This document shows, in pieces, positions 9,679 to 18,070 of a stretch of DNA of 64,000 nt. This stretch comes from Nakamurella deserti (GTDB taxonomy: Bacteria > Actinomycetota > Actinomycetes > Mycobacteriales > Nakamurellaceae). The stretch is taken from the NCBI RefSeq assembly GCF_003260015.1, contig NZ_QCXS01000003.1, positions 124,001 through 188,000 of the forward strand, in the 5' to 3' direction. Position numbers and translations under genes: made by a program. Every line of letters starts with the position of its first letter. Within the stretch, counting starts at the first letter, position 1. Under the pieces are notes generated by a model that saw nothing but the letters and a program-made list of their open reading frames with translations, searched no databases and was not told the origin of the DNA.

Positions 9679-10597
9679 AGCGGATCCTCGGGTCCAGGGC
9701 TGCGTACAGCAGATCGACGATGAGGTTGCTGATCACGTAGACCAGCACGAGGGCGGTCACCACCGACACCACCACGGTGGACTCGCCGCGTCGGATGGAG
9801 TCGTAGAGCAGGCGGCCGATGCCCTGGATGTTGAAGATGCCCTCGGTGACGATCGCGCCGGCCATCAGCGAGCCGAGGTCGGCGCCGAGGAAGGTGACCA
9901 CCGGGATCATCGAGTTGCGCAGCACGTGCACCGAGATGACCCGCCGGTTGCTGATGCCCTTGGCGCGGGCCGTCCGGACGAAGTCGGCGTTGAGGTTGTC
10001 CGAGATCGACTGCCGGGTCAGCCGGATGACGTAGGCCAGCGACAGCGACCCCAGCACGATGGCCGGCAGGATCAGCTTCGCGAACGTGGCGTCCGCTCCC
10101 ACCGTGGGTTCCACCCAGCCGAGCTTGATGCCGAACAGGAACTGCAGCACGAACCCGAGCACGAACACCGGGATCGCGATGACGACGAGGCTCAGGATCA
10201 GCACGGTCGAGTCGAAGACGCCCCCACGGCGCAGCCCCGCGATGACCCCCACCACGATGCCCAGGACGGCCTCGAAGGCCAGCGTCATCAGGGCGAGCTT
10301 GATGGTCGTGGGGAACGCCTGCGCCATCAGGTCGATGACCGGGCGCTGGGCGAAGTTGGTGCCGAAGTCCAGGGTGAGCACACCCTTGAGGTACAGCAGG
10401 TACTGCACGATGAACGGCTTGTCCAGGTTGTACTGGGCGGTCAGGGCCGCGACCGTGGCCGGGTTGGCCGGCCGGTCACCGAACAGCGCCGCCACCGGAT
10501 CACCCGGGAGCAGGAAGACCATCGCGTAGATCAACAACGTGGCCCCGATGAACACGGGGATCGAGGCGATCAACCGCCGCCCGACGTACCACCACAT
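9671..10597 (-). CDS. Peptide-type ABC transporter permease, DppB/OppB type
   Basis: A 308-residue permease with the usual MWWYVGRRLIASIPV start, six helices and the EAA segment ARAKGISNRRVISVHVLRN. An upstream in-frame start at 10663 is possible, but ATG 10597 has an excellent Shine-Dalgarno (GGAGGT, 8-9 bases upstream) and matches the family N-terminus. It is separated from its binding-protein gene by 187 bases containing two strong hairpins. Confidence 0.93.
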   Translation of the reverse strand: MWWYVGRRLIASIPVFIGATLLIYAMVFLLPGDPVAALFGDRPANPATVAALTAQYNLDKPFIVQYLLYLKGVLTLDFGTNFAQRPVIDLMAQAFPTTIKLALMTLAFEAVLGIVVGVIAGLRRGGVFDSTVLILSLVVIAIPVFVLGFVLQFLFGIKLGWVEPTVGADATFAKLILPAIVLGSLSLAYVIRLTRQSISDNLNADFVRTARAKGISNRRVISVHVLRNSMIPVVTFLGADLGSLMAGAIVTEGIFNIQGIGRLLYDSIRRGESTVVVSVVTALVLVYVISNLIVDLLYAALDPRIRYV

Positions 10598-10664
10598 GAG
10601 CCGACACCTCCGTCTGGAACCGGGCCCGGAGGCCTCACAGGCACGCTGGATGCTGCACAGCACA

Positions 10665-10710
10665 CCGCGGGGTGCCCGTCACCGTTGACAGGTGACGGAC
10701 CACCCCGCGG
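10665..10710 (-). terminator. Hairpin between binding protein and permease genes, operon 1 (second)
   Basis: CCGCGGGGTG plus CCGTCACC can pair with GGTGACGG plus CACCCCGCGG around a seven-base loop, giving about 18 paired bases with one small internal mismatch. It lies 68 bases upstream of the DppB-type start, inside the operon, so it is more likely an attenuator or 3'-end stabiliser than a complete stop. Confidence 0.7.
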
Positions 10711-10740
10711 CAGACCCGCGCGTGGCGGGCGTTGCTGGAT

Positions 10741-10776
10741 CGGCGGTGGGCGGGCGACACACCCGCCCGACCGCCG
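10741..10776 (-). terminator. Hairpin directly after binding protein gene, operon 1 (first)
   Basis: CGGCGGT and GGCGGG on one side can pair with CCCGCC and ACCGCCG on the other around a seven-base loop. It begins 8 bases past the stop of the solute-binding protein gene and precedes the second hairpin. Confidence 0.65.
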
Positions 10777-10784
10777 GGTCCTTG

Positions 10785-12464
10785 TTACTCCTTGGTGATG
10801 GCGTAGTACAGCGGGACGCTGTCCCAGCCGAACGTCACGTTGCCGACCGTGTCCGCGGATCCGCCGTCGACGTTCTGGTACCAGAGCGGGATGGCGGGGA
10901 GGTCGTTGAACAGCACGGTCTGCGCCTGCTGGTACAGCGCGGTGCCCGCTTCCGTGTCGGGAGCGGCGGCGGCCTGGTCGATCAGCTTGTCGAACTCGGC
11001 GCTGGAGTAGTCACCGTCGTTGGAGCCGGCACCGGTGTAGTAGAGCGGCCCGAGGAAGTTCGACATCGACGGGTAGTCGGCCTGCCAGCCGCTGCGGAAC
11101 GCGCCGGTGATGGTGCGATCGGTGATCTGCGTCCGGATGTCGGCGAACGACGGGAACGGAACGCCCGAGGCGTCGATGCCCAGCGTGTTCTTCAGGCTGT
11201 TGCTGACCGCGTCGACCCACTCCTTGTGCGGCCCGTCGCTGTTGTAGGCGATGGTGAAGGAGCCGCTCCACGGGGCGATGGCGTCGGCCTCGGCCCACTT
11301 GGCCTTGGCGGCGTCGGCGTCGTAGGTCAGCACCTCGTTGCCGGGGACCGAGTCGGAGTAGCCGGCGATGACCGGCGAGGTGAAGTCCTTGGCCGGGGTG
11401 CGCGTGTTGTTGAAGATGACCGAGGTGATCTCGTCGCGGTTGATGGCCATCGAGATGGCCTCCCGGCGCAGCTTGCCCTCGTCGCCACCGAAGTGCGGCA
11501 GGTTCTGCGGGATGGTGAAGGACTGGAAGATCGCGGCCGGCTGGTTGACGGCGCGGTCGCCCAGGTCCGACTCGAAGGTGGTCAGTGCGCTCGGCGGCAG
11601 CTGGTCGATGACGTCGAGGTTGCCCGACAGCACATCGGCGTAGGCGGCGTCGTTGGTCGCGTAGAAGACCAGGTTCAGGCCGCCGTTCTGCGGCACGCGG
11701 TCGCCGGTGTAGGTCTCGTTCGGCACCAGGCTGATCGAGTTGCCGTGGTCCCAGGCCTGCAGCTTGTAGGGGCCGTTGCCGATCGGGTTCTCACCGAACG
11801 CGGCCATGTCGGCGAACGCCGCCTTCGGCAGCGGCATGTAGGCCGAGTAGCCCAGGCGCAGCGGGAAGTCCGACTGCGGGGAGACCAGCTTGACGGTGAA
11901 CTCGGTGTCGCTGACCACGGTCAGACCGGACAGCGTCTGCGCGGTCGGGGTCTCGGCGTTGACCTCGGCGAAGCCCTCGATCGGATCGAAGAAGTAGGAC
12001 GACAGCTGCGCGTTGGTGCCCAGCGCGCCGTAGTTCCAGGCGTCGACGAAGGAGTTCGCGGTGACCGGCTCGCCGTTGGTGAACGTCCAGCCCGGCTCGA
12101 GCGTGATGGTCCAGGTCTGGGAGTCGTCGGAGGTGATGGACTCCGCGACCTCGTTCTGCGGGGCGCCCTCGGCGTCGTAGTACACCAGGCCCGCGAAGAT
12201 GGAGGTGAGGACCTTGCCGCCGCCGACCTCGTTGGTGTTGGTCGGGACCAGCGGGTTCTGCGGCTCGGAGCCCAGGGCGGTGACGATGCCCGTGGTGGCT
12301 CCACCGGAGCCGGCACCGCCGGAGCCGGCGGCGCTATCGCTGGACGAGGTGCTCGTCGTGGTGTTGCTGTTGTCGTTGCTGCTGCCGCAGGCCGTCAGCA
12401 CGAGGCTGGTGCCGACGATGACGGCGACGGTCCTGAGTAAGACAGATCTCGGGGTGTGCCCCAC
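10785..12464 (-). CDS. Family 5 extracellular solute-binding lipoprotein, peptide ABC operon 1
   Basis: A 559-residue lipoprotein: basic N-terminus, hydrophobic helix, lipobox LTAC (Cys about 26), then a Ser/Thr/Gly-rich linker of about 30 residues and an SBP_bac_5 fold (WTFTNGEPVTANSFVDAWNY is the typical 'DG.P.TA.D...' region). It would capture the substrate outside the membrane for the downstream permeases. Start GTG at 12464 is chosen because AGGAGGA lies five bases upstream; an ATG at 12494 lacks this. The domain resembles OppA/DppA, but substrate is unknown. Confidence 0.93.
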   Translation of the reverse strand: MGHTPRSVLLRTVAVIVGTSLVLTACGSSNDNSNTTTSTSSSDSAAGSGGAGSGGATTGIVTALGSEPQNPLVPTNTNEVGGGKVLTSIFAGLVYYDAEGAPQNEVAESITSDDSQTWTITLEPGWTFTNGEPVTANSFVDAWNYGALGTNAQLSSYFFDPIEGFAEVNAETPTAQTLSGLTVVSDTEFTVKLVSPQSDFPLRLGYSAYMPLPKAAFADMAAFGENPIGNGPYKLQAWDHGNSISLVPNETYTGDRVPQNGGLNLVFYATNDAAYADVLSGNLDVIDQLPPSALTTFESDLGDRAVNQPAAIFQSFTIPQNLPHFGGDEGKLRREAISMAINRDEITSVIFNNTRTPAKDFTSPVIAGYSDSVPGNEVLTYDADAAKAKWAEADAIAPWSGSFTIAYNSDGPHKEWVDAVSNSLKNTLGIDASGVPFPSFADIRTQITDRTITGAFRSGWQADYPSMSNFLGPLYYTGAGSNDGDYSSAEFDKLIDQAAAAPDTEAGTALYQQAQTVLFNDLPAIPLWYQNVDGGSADTVGNVTFGWDSVPLYYAITKE

Positions 12465-12827
12465 GGATCCTCCTCTTCGGGTGGATGGCTGCACGGCGCG
12501 GATTTACGCCTTGCTCACTATGTACCTTTACCGGCCGACCAACCTACCGCGCGGTAACAATTGGGCCGCGAAGCTGTGCCGGAAGGGTCAGCCACGGCTC
12601 CGGACGTTCCCGAACGGGGGTTGTCGGGCCGCCGAACCATGCACAACCGGTCATTTCGACGACCCTGGCCGCGGGGAGTGCACCGTCCGGGTCGACCGGT
12701 ACCGGGCCAGCGTGCCGCAGGAATCTTTCCGGCGCATGACGCGGGCCCGTCGACGGGCCGCACCCCGGCCCTGCCGCCCGCCGCCGCGGAGGTCCGGTGC
12801 CCGCGACACCGGTGTCACCATGGACCG
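12465..12827. promoter_or_regulatory. Divergent intergenic region with a 12-bp palindrome
   Basis: This gap separates the minus-strand binding-protein gene from the plus-strand PH-domain gene and must hold at least the importer promoter. It contains the perfect palindrome TACCGCGCGGTA at 12545-12556 in a locally AT-richer stretch, 81 bases upstream of the binding-protein start, a plausible operator. No confident -35/-10 pair was identified and no gene is seen in it. Confidence 0.4.
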
Positions 12828-13463
12828 GTGCGCATCCTGAACCGCTGGTCCGACCGCACCGCCGCGCGGCTCGGCGCCACCCGGGTCTTCCGGCCCCCGG
12901 TCGGGATGGTGGTCAGCGCGCTGTGGGTGCTGGTGACCGTCGCCTGGCTGGCTGCGGCAGCGACCGCCGGATGGCGGTCGCTGCTGGTCCAGCTGCCGCC
13001 CCTCGCGCTGCTGTGCGTGCTGGTCTACGCGACGTGCACCCGGCCGCTGGTGGCCGTCGGACCGGACGGCGTGGTGCTGCGCAACGTGTTCCGGGACGTG
13101 ACGGTGCCGTGGCCGGCCCTGGAGGCGGTGGACACCCGGTACGCCCTGACGTTGTCGGCCGGCGGTCGTCGGTACGCGGCGTGGGCCGCGCCCGCGTCGT
13201 CGCGGCTGTCCACCGCGCGGACCACCCCCGCCGACCTGAAGACCGTCGCCTGGAGCGACGCCGACGGTCCGATCCCGGCCAGCGCCACCCTGCGCAGCGA
13301 CTCCGGGGCGGCCGCGGCGCTGATCCGCCGGTTCTGGTCGCCCGGCGCCGCCCCTGCCGACCCGGCCGCCGCGCGTGCCGTGCAGGTCCGGTGGGCCGGC
13401 GGCGTGCTGGCCGCCGTCCTGGTCACCGCCGCGGCCACCGCGCTGGTCCTCGTCCTGGCCTGA
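12828..13463 (+). CDS. PH domain-containing membrane protein (low molecular weight antigen 6-like)
   Basis: A 211-residue protein. RVFRPPVGM is followed by two close hydrophobic helices (about 25-65), a bacterial PH-like domain (bPH_6; VGPDGVVLRNVF, VPWPALEAV) and a C-terminal helix near the end. Actinobacterial members of this family are small membrane proteins of unknown role. GTG 12828 is the first start that keeps only family-like sequence. It stands alone on the plus strand between two minus-strand ABC operons. Confidence 0.8.
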   Translation: MRILNRWSDRTAARLGATRVFRPPVGMVVSALWVLVTVAWLAAAATAGWRSLLVQLPPLALLCVLVYATCTRPLVAVGPDGVVLRNVFRDVTVPWPALEAVDTRYALTLSAGGRRYAAWAAPASSRLSTARTTPADLKTVAWSDADGPIPASATLRSDSGAAAALIRRFWSPGAAPADPAAARAVQVRWAGGVLAAVLVTAAATALVLVLA

Positions 13464-13490
13464 TCCGGGTCCGTCCCGCCCCCGTCGCGG

Positions 13491-15278
13491 TCAGGTGAAC
13501 AGCGACCCCCGCGCCACGGCGGCGGCGTCGGGCTCCTCGTCGGCGCCGGCGGCCAGCAGCCGGGCGCGCTCGGAGCGGCGGGCCTGCTGCTCGTCGGGGT
13601 CCGGCACCGGTGCCGCGGCGATCAGCCGCCGCGTGTAGTCGTCCTGCGGGTCGAGCAGGATCTCCTCACGGGTGCCGTACTCGGCGACCTTGCCGTGGTG
13701 CAGCACGGCGATCGAGCGCGCCACGATCTCGATGACCGCGAGGTCGTGGCTGACGAACAGGCAGGCGAAGCCGTACTGCTGCTGCAGGTCCTTGAACAGC
13801 TCCAGGACGTGCGCCTGCACCGAGACGTCCAGCGCGCTGGTCGGCTCGTCGGCGACCAGCAGCTCCGGACCCAGCGACAGGGCCCGGGCGATCGAGACCC
13901 GCTGGCGCTGCCCGCCGGACAGCTCGTGCGGGTAGCGGTTGCGGTACTGGTGCGGCAGCCGCACCGACTCCAGCAACGCCTCGACCCGGCGGTCGAGGTC
14001 CCTGCGGCGCAGCTTCTCGTGCAGGTACAGCGGCTCTCCGATGGACTCGCCGATGCTCATGCGCGGGTTGAGGGAGGCGGCCGGGTCCTGGAAGACGATG
14101 GCCACCTTGCGCCGCAACGGACGCAACTGCTTCTGACTCAGTCCGGACAGCTCGACGCCGCCCACCGACACGCTCCCGCTGGAGATGGGCAGCAGCCCGG
14201 CCACCGAGCGGCCGATCGTGGTCTTGCCCGACCCGGACTCGCCGACCAGGCCCATCACCTCACCGGGGGCGACGCTGAACGAGACGTCGTCGACGGCCCG
14301 GAAGGCCGGCACCCGGCCGCGGCCGGTGTACTCCAGCACCAGGTTGCGCACGGACAGCGCCGGTACCGGGCCAGGATCGGCGGCGGCCGCGGTGTCGTTC
14401 CTCGATGGTTCCCGGACGCTGGTCGCAGCGATGTCGGCACCCAGGTGCGGCACCGAGGCGAGCAGGTCCCGGGTGTAGTCGACCTGCGGACGGGCGAAGA
14501 TCTCCCGTACCGGTCCGTGCTCGACGATGTCGCCGTGGCGCATCACCACGACGTCGTCGGCCAGGTCGGCGACCACGCCCATGTCGTGGGTGATGAGCAG
14601 GATGGCCGAGTCGAGGCGGTGGTGCAGGTCGCGGAGCAGATCGAGGATCTCCGCCTGCACGGTGACGTCCAGGGCGGTCGTCGGCTCGTCGGCGATCAGC
14701 AGCACCGGATCGCAGGCGATCGCCATCGCGATCATCACCCGCTGCCGCTGGCCGCCGGACAGCTGGTGCGGGTAGAGGTCGTAGCGGCCGGCCGGGTCGG
14801 GCAGGTCGACCAGGGTGAACAGCTCCACGGCCCGCTCGCGTGCCTTCGACGGGCTGATGTCCTGGTGGGACAGCAGCACCTCCGCGACCTGGTAGCCGAC
14901 GGACAGCACCGGGTTCAGCGCGGTCATCGGCTCCTGGAAGATGAGCCCGATCTCGCTGCCGCGGATCCGCCGCAGCGCCGGCTCCGGAGCGCCGATCAGC
15001 TCGGCGCCGCGGATCTTGGCGCTGCCGGACAGCCGCGCGTTGGCGGGCAACAGGCCGAGCATGCCCATCGAGGTCACCGACTTGCCCGAGCCGGACTCCC
15101 CCACCACCGCGAGCACCTTGCCCGGCATGATGTCGAAGTTGACGTGCTGGGACGCCATCACCCACTCGCCGCCGACCCGGAAGTCGACCCCCAGATCGCG
15201 GACCGACAGCACCGGGCCACCGGCCTCGGTGGCCGGCCCCTCGGCACCCTGCTTGCGGAAACCGAACGGCCGGTTCAT
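13491..15278 (-). CDS. Peptide-type ABC transporter, fused double ATPase (operon 2)
   Basis: A 595-residue fused DppD-DppF-like ATPase. NBD1 has [21 protein letters not shown] and [15 protein letters not shown]2 has [21 protein letters not shown] and [12 protein letters not shown]. Both halves look catalytically complete. ATG 15278 overlaps the permease stop (ATGA). It is clearly paralogous to the ATPase at 6935-8683, though the linkers and the ends differ, so this is not a recent duplication. Confidence 0.93.
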   Translation of the reverse strand: MNRPFGFRKQGAEGPATEAGGPVLSVRDLGVDFRVGGEWVMASQHVNFDIMPGKVLAVVGESGSGKSVTSMGMLGLLPANARLSGSAKIRGAELIGAPEPALRRIRGSEIGLIFQEPMTALNPVLSVGYQVAEVLLSHQDISPSKARERAVELFTLVDLPDPAGRYDLYPHQLSGGQRQRVMIAMAIACDPVLLIADEPTTALDVTVQAEILDLLRDLHHRLDSAILLITHDMGVVADLADDVVVMRHGDIVEHGPVREIFARPQVDYTRDLLASVPHLGADIAATSVREPSRNDTAAAADPGPVPALSVRNLVLEYTGRGRVPAFRAVDDVSFSVAPGEVMGLVGESGSGKTTIGRSVAGLLPISSGSVSVGGVELSGLSQKQLRPLRRKVAIVFQDPAASLNPRMSIGESIGEPLYLHEKLRRRDLDRRVEALLESVRLPHQYRNRYPHELSGGQRQRVSIARALSLGPELLVADEPTSALDVSVQAHVLELFKDLQQQYGFACLFVSHDLAVIEIVARSIAVLHHGKVAEYGTREEILLDPQDDYTRRLIAAAPVPDPDEQQARRSERARLLAAGADEEPDAAAVARGSLFT

Positions 15279-16369
15279 GCCTTGGACCTCGTCTGCTTCG
15301 GGTCGAACGCGTCGCGGAGGCCGTCGCCGATGAAGTTGATCGCCAGCGAGATGACCACGATGAACACCGCCGGCCACCAGAACAGGTACGGCCGGGCGTC
15401 GATCGCCTGCCGGTTGATCTGCACGAGCAGGCCGAGCGACGTGTCCGGCGGTTTGACGCCGAACCCGAGGAAGCTCAGCGCGGTCTCCAGCAGGATGGCG
15501 CCGGAGATGGCCAGCGTCGCCGACACCGTGATGACGCCGATGGTGTTGGGCAGGATGTGCCGGAAGATGATGCGGGGGCTCGAGGCCCCGACGGAGCGAG
15601 CGGCGTCGACGAACTCCCGCTCCCGCAGCGACAGGAACTCACCGCGGACGATGCGGGCCAGTCCGGTCCAGGTCAGCAGGCCCAGGAAGACGCCGAGCAG
15701 CAGCACGCCGCCGCCGCCGATCTTGTTCACGACCACCGCCGCGACCGCGATCAGCGGGATGGTGATGAGCACGTCGGTGATGCGCATCAGCACGCCCTCG
15801 ACCCAGCCGCGGTAGTACCCGGCCAGGGCGCCCACCACGGTGCCGATGACCGTCGAGACGATCCCGACGAGCAGCGCGATGATGATCGACTGCTGCATCC
15901 CCCGCATGGCCAGCGCGAAGTAGTCGCGCCCGGAGGTGTCCTGTCCGAACGGGTGGTCCCCGAGGGAGAACGGCCACAGCTGCAGGGTCGGCTCGCCGCC
16001 GTTGGTCAACCTGGGTTCGAAGGTCAGGTACGACTGCTTCCACCAGCCGGGGAGCGGTCCCCAGCCGATCGAGGTGAAGGCCAGCAGGACGATCAGGACC
16101 AGCACCACCAGCCCGACCATCGCCGCGCGGTGCCGCAGGAACCGCCGCACCACCAGGCGCAGCTCGGACTGGGCGGCGGTGACCGCACCGGCCGAGACCG
16201 CCGGGCCGGCGGTCTCGGTGTCCAGGGTGACCAGCGAGGTCATCTGCCGCTCGGTCTCCGGGACGTGCGGATCCGTGCCGGCGGCCGGCGTGCCCAACGG
16301 GACGGCGTCGGGCTCCAGCGGGTCGACCGCGCCGTCGGCGCGGTCGTTCGGGTCGTACGGGCTGCTCAT
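15275..16369 (-). CDS. Peptide-type ABC transporter permease, DppC/OppC type (operon 2)
   Basis: A 364-residue permease with a long polar cytosolic tail (about 85 residues), six helices and an EAA loop (FVDAARSVGASSPRIIFRHILPN). ATG 16369 is preferred over GTG 16375 because GGGGTGA is suitably spaced upstream, although both lie within ten bases of the preceding stop. The tail is longer than in most DppC proteins. Confidence 0.92.
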   Translation of the reverse strand: MSSPYDPNDRADGAVDPLEPDAVPLGTPAAGTDPHVPETERQMTSLVTLDTETAGPAVSAGAVTAAQSELRLVVRRFLRHRAAMVGLVVLVLIVLLAFTSIGWGPLPGWWKQSYLTFEPRLTNGGEPTLQLWPFSLGDHPFGQDTSGRDYFALAMRGMQQSIIIALLVGIVSTVIGTVVGALAGYYRGWVEGVLMRITDVLITIPLIAVAAVVVNKIGGGGVLLLGVFLGLLTWTGLARIVRGEFLSLREREFVDAARSVGASSPRIIFRHILPNTIGVITVSATLAISGAILLETALSFLGFGVKPPDTSLGLLVQINRQAIDARPYLFWWPAVFIVVISLAINFIGDGLRDAFDPKQTRSKA

Positions 16370-16376
16370 CTGCACA

Positions 16377-17915
16377 TCACCCCAGCCGGATTCGTGGGTC
16401 GAGATAGGCGTAGGCGATGTCGGCCAGCATGTTGAACAACACCGTGGCCGTCGCTGTGACCAGGAAGAACGCCATCACCGGGTTCGGGTCGACGTTGGTG
16501 ATACCAGTGGAGAAGAGCTTCCCCATGCCGCTCCAGCCGAACACCGTCTCGGTGATGATCGCGCCACCGAGGATGCCGGCGAAGTCGAACGCGACGAGGG
16601 TGGTCAGCGGGATCAGCGCGTTGCGGAAGGCGTGCCGCACGATCACCGTGCGGTGGTTGAGGCCCTTCGCCTTGGCCGTGCGCACGTAGTCCTGGCCCAT
16701 CACGTCCAGCATGCTCGCCCGGGTGTAGCGGGTGTAGCTGGCGAAGGAGATCAGCATGATCGCCAGCGTCGGCAGGATGAGGTACATCAGGTAGTCGAGG
16801 TTGGTCGTCCAGAAGTCCGCGTTCAGGTTGGCGGACTCGCTGCCGGTGGTCTTGATCGGACGGCCCCCGGTGCGGGCGAACAGCGTCGGGTAGGCCGCCA
16901 GCAGCCGGTCGTAGATCATCAGCAGCGCCATGGTCAGGCCCACGAGACCCGCGACCCGGCCGGCCAGCAGCCGCTGCTCACCGCCGATCAGCTTGCCGAC
17001 GACCACCCCCAGCACGATCAGCCCGACCGTGACCGCGAGCACGACCACATACCCGCCGTCGATGACCGGTCGCGCCAGCGCCACGATGGCCACCGTCGCG
17101 AGCACCACGGTCGCCACGGCGGCGATGAGCACCGACCGGGTGCGGGCGGACAGCCCGGCGAACAGCGCCGTCCAGCCGACCGCCGCGGCGAGGCCCACGA
17201 CGACGATGCCGACCACCCCGAAGGACGGCGTCCGGAAGAACCCGGTGGCCAGCAGCAGGTAGACCATCGCGAACGTGGCGACGAAGGCGACGGCGAAGAC
17301 GAGCGGCGCCCGCCGGCGGCCGCCACCGATGATGAGCGCCCAGAACAGGCCGGACAGCAGCGCCACGACGGCGATGCCGGCGTAGGTCAGCGAGGGGTCG
17401 CCGAGCCAGGTGTTCAACTCGATCGCCAGGTACTGCTTGAGCAGCGTGGACACGAAGAACACCGGCAGCGAGAAGCAGAGGAACGCGACCAGGGTGATGG
17501 AGTAGTCGAAGACGCTGTACTGGCGCAACGCGGTCACGATGCCGGTGACGACGCCGAGGATGAGGGCGAGCAGGGTCGCCGCGATCACCAGGCGCAGCGT
17601 CGACCCGATCGCCGCCTCCAGCTGGGGCAGCACGGGTTTGCCGTCACGGTTCAGGCCGAGAGTGCACTCGCGGGCCCAGGGCCAGAGGCAGCGGCCGACG
17701 TCGCCCAGCCACAGGAAGTACCGCAGCGGCACCGGGGTGTCGAGGTTCAACGCCTGCGTCCGGGCGCTGATCTTGGCCTCGCGCGTCGGACCGCGGTCCT
17801 CCAGCAGGTCCTGCAGCGGGTTCCCGGACAGGGCCACCAGCACGTAGGTCAGTGCGGTGGACGCCAGCAGGATGAAGAACGACACCACGAGTCTTCTCGC
17901 GATGAAGACGAGCAC
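16377..17915 (-). CDS. Peptide-type ABC transporter permease, DppB type with a large hydrophobic insert (operon 2)
   Basis: A 512-residue permease, about 200 residues longer than a typical DppB. The N-terminal (MLVFIARRLVVSFF, GNPLQDLL) and C-terminal (TAKAKGLNHRTVIVRHAFRNA, then VFGWSGMGKLF) parts are standard DppB. Between about residues 175 and 340 lies an inserted, strongly hydrophobic block with several predicted helices and short basic loops such as GGGRRRAP. Start is GTG with GGGGG a few bases upstream. The insert suggests extra membrane spans; its role is unknown. Confidence 0.9.
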   Translation of the reverse strand: MLVFIARRLVVSFFILLASTALTYVLVALSGNPLQDLLEDRGPTREAKISARTQALNLDTPVPLRYFLWLGDVGRCLWPWARECTLGLNRDGKPVLPQLEAAIGSTLRLVIAATLLALILGVVTGIVTALRQYSVFDYSITLVAFLCFSLPVFFVSTLLKQYLAIELNTWLGDPSLTYAGIAVVALLSGLFWALIIGGGRRRAPLVFAVAFVATFAMVYLLLATGFFRTPSFGVVGIVVVGLAAAVGWTALFAGLSARTRSVLIAAVATVVLATVAIVALARPVIDGGYVVVLAVTVGLIVLGVVVGKLIGGEQRLLAGRVAGLVGLTMALLMIYDRLLAAYPTLFARTGGRPIKTTGSESANLNADFWTTNLDYLMYLILPTLAIMLISFASYTRYTRASMLDVMGQDYVRTAKAKGLNHRTVIVRHAFRNALIPLTTLVAFDFAGILGGAIITETVFGWSGMGKLFSTGITNVDPNPVMAFFLVTATATVLFNMLADIAYAYLDPRIRLG

Positions 17916-18023
17916 ACAGCCCCCGATCGGGTTCGAGCAGTTCGGTCGTGTCCGACACGGCGGGCCTGGTCGGCCGCCGGATCATCCCGGAACGGGGGTC
18001 GCCCGTCCCGGGCACAGTACGCA

Positions 18024-18057
18024 CCCGGCGGGCGGAGCCGAGGCTCCACCCGCCGGG
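18024..18057 (-). terminator. Hairpin between binding protein and permease genes, operon 2
   Basis: CCCGGCGGG and GGAGCC pair with GGCTCC and CCCGCCGGG; one mismatch separates the two stem parts and the loop is tiny. It starts 13 bases beyond the binding-protein stop. Same position as the hairpins in operon 1 and in the amino-acid operon. Confidence 0.75.
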
Positions 18058-18070
18058 CGTGGACTGCGGA

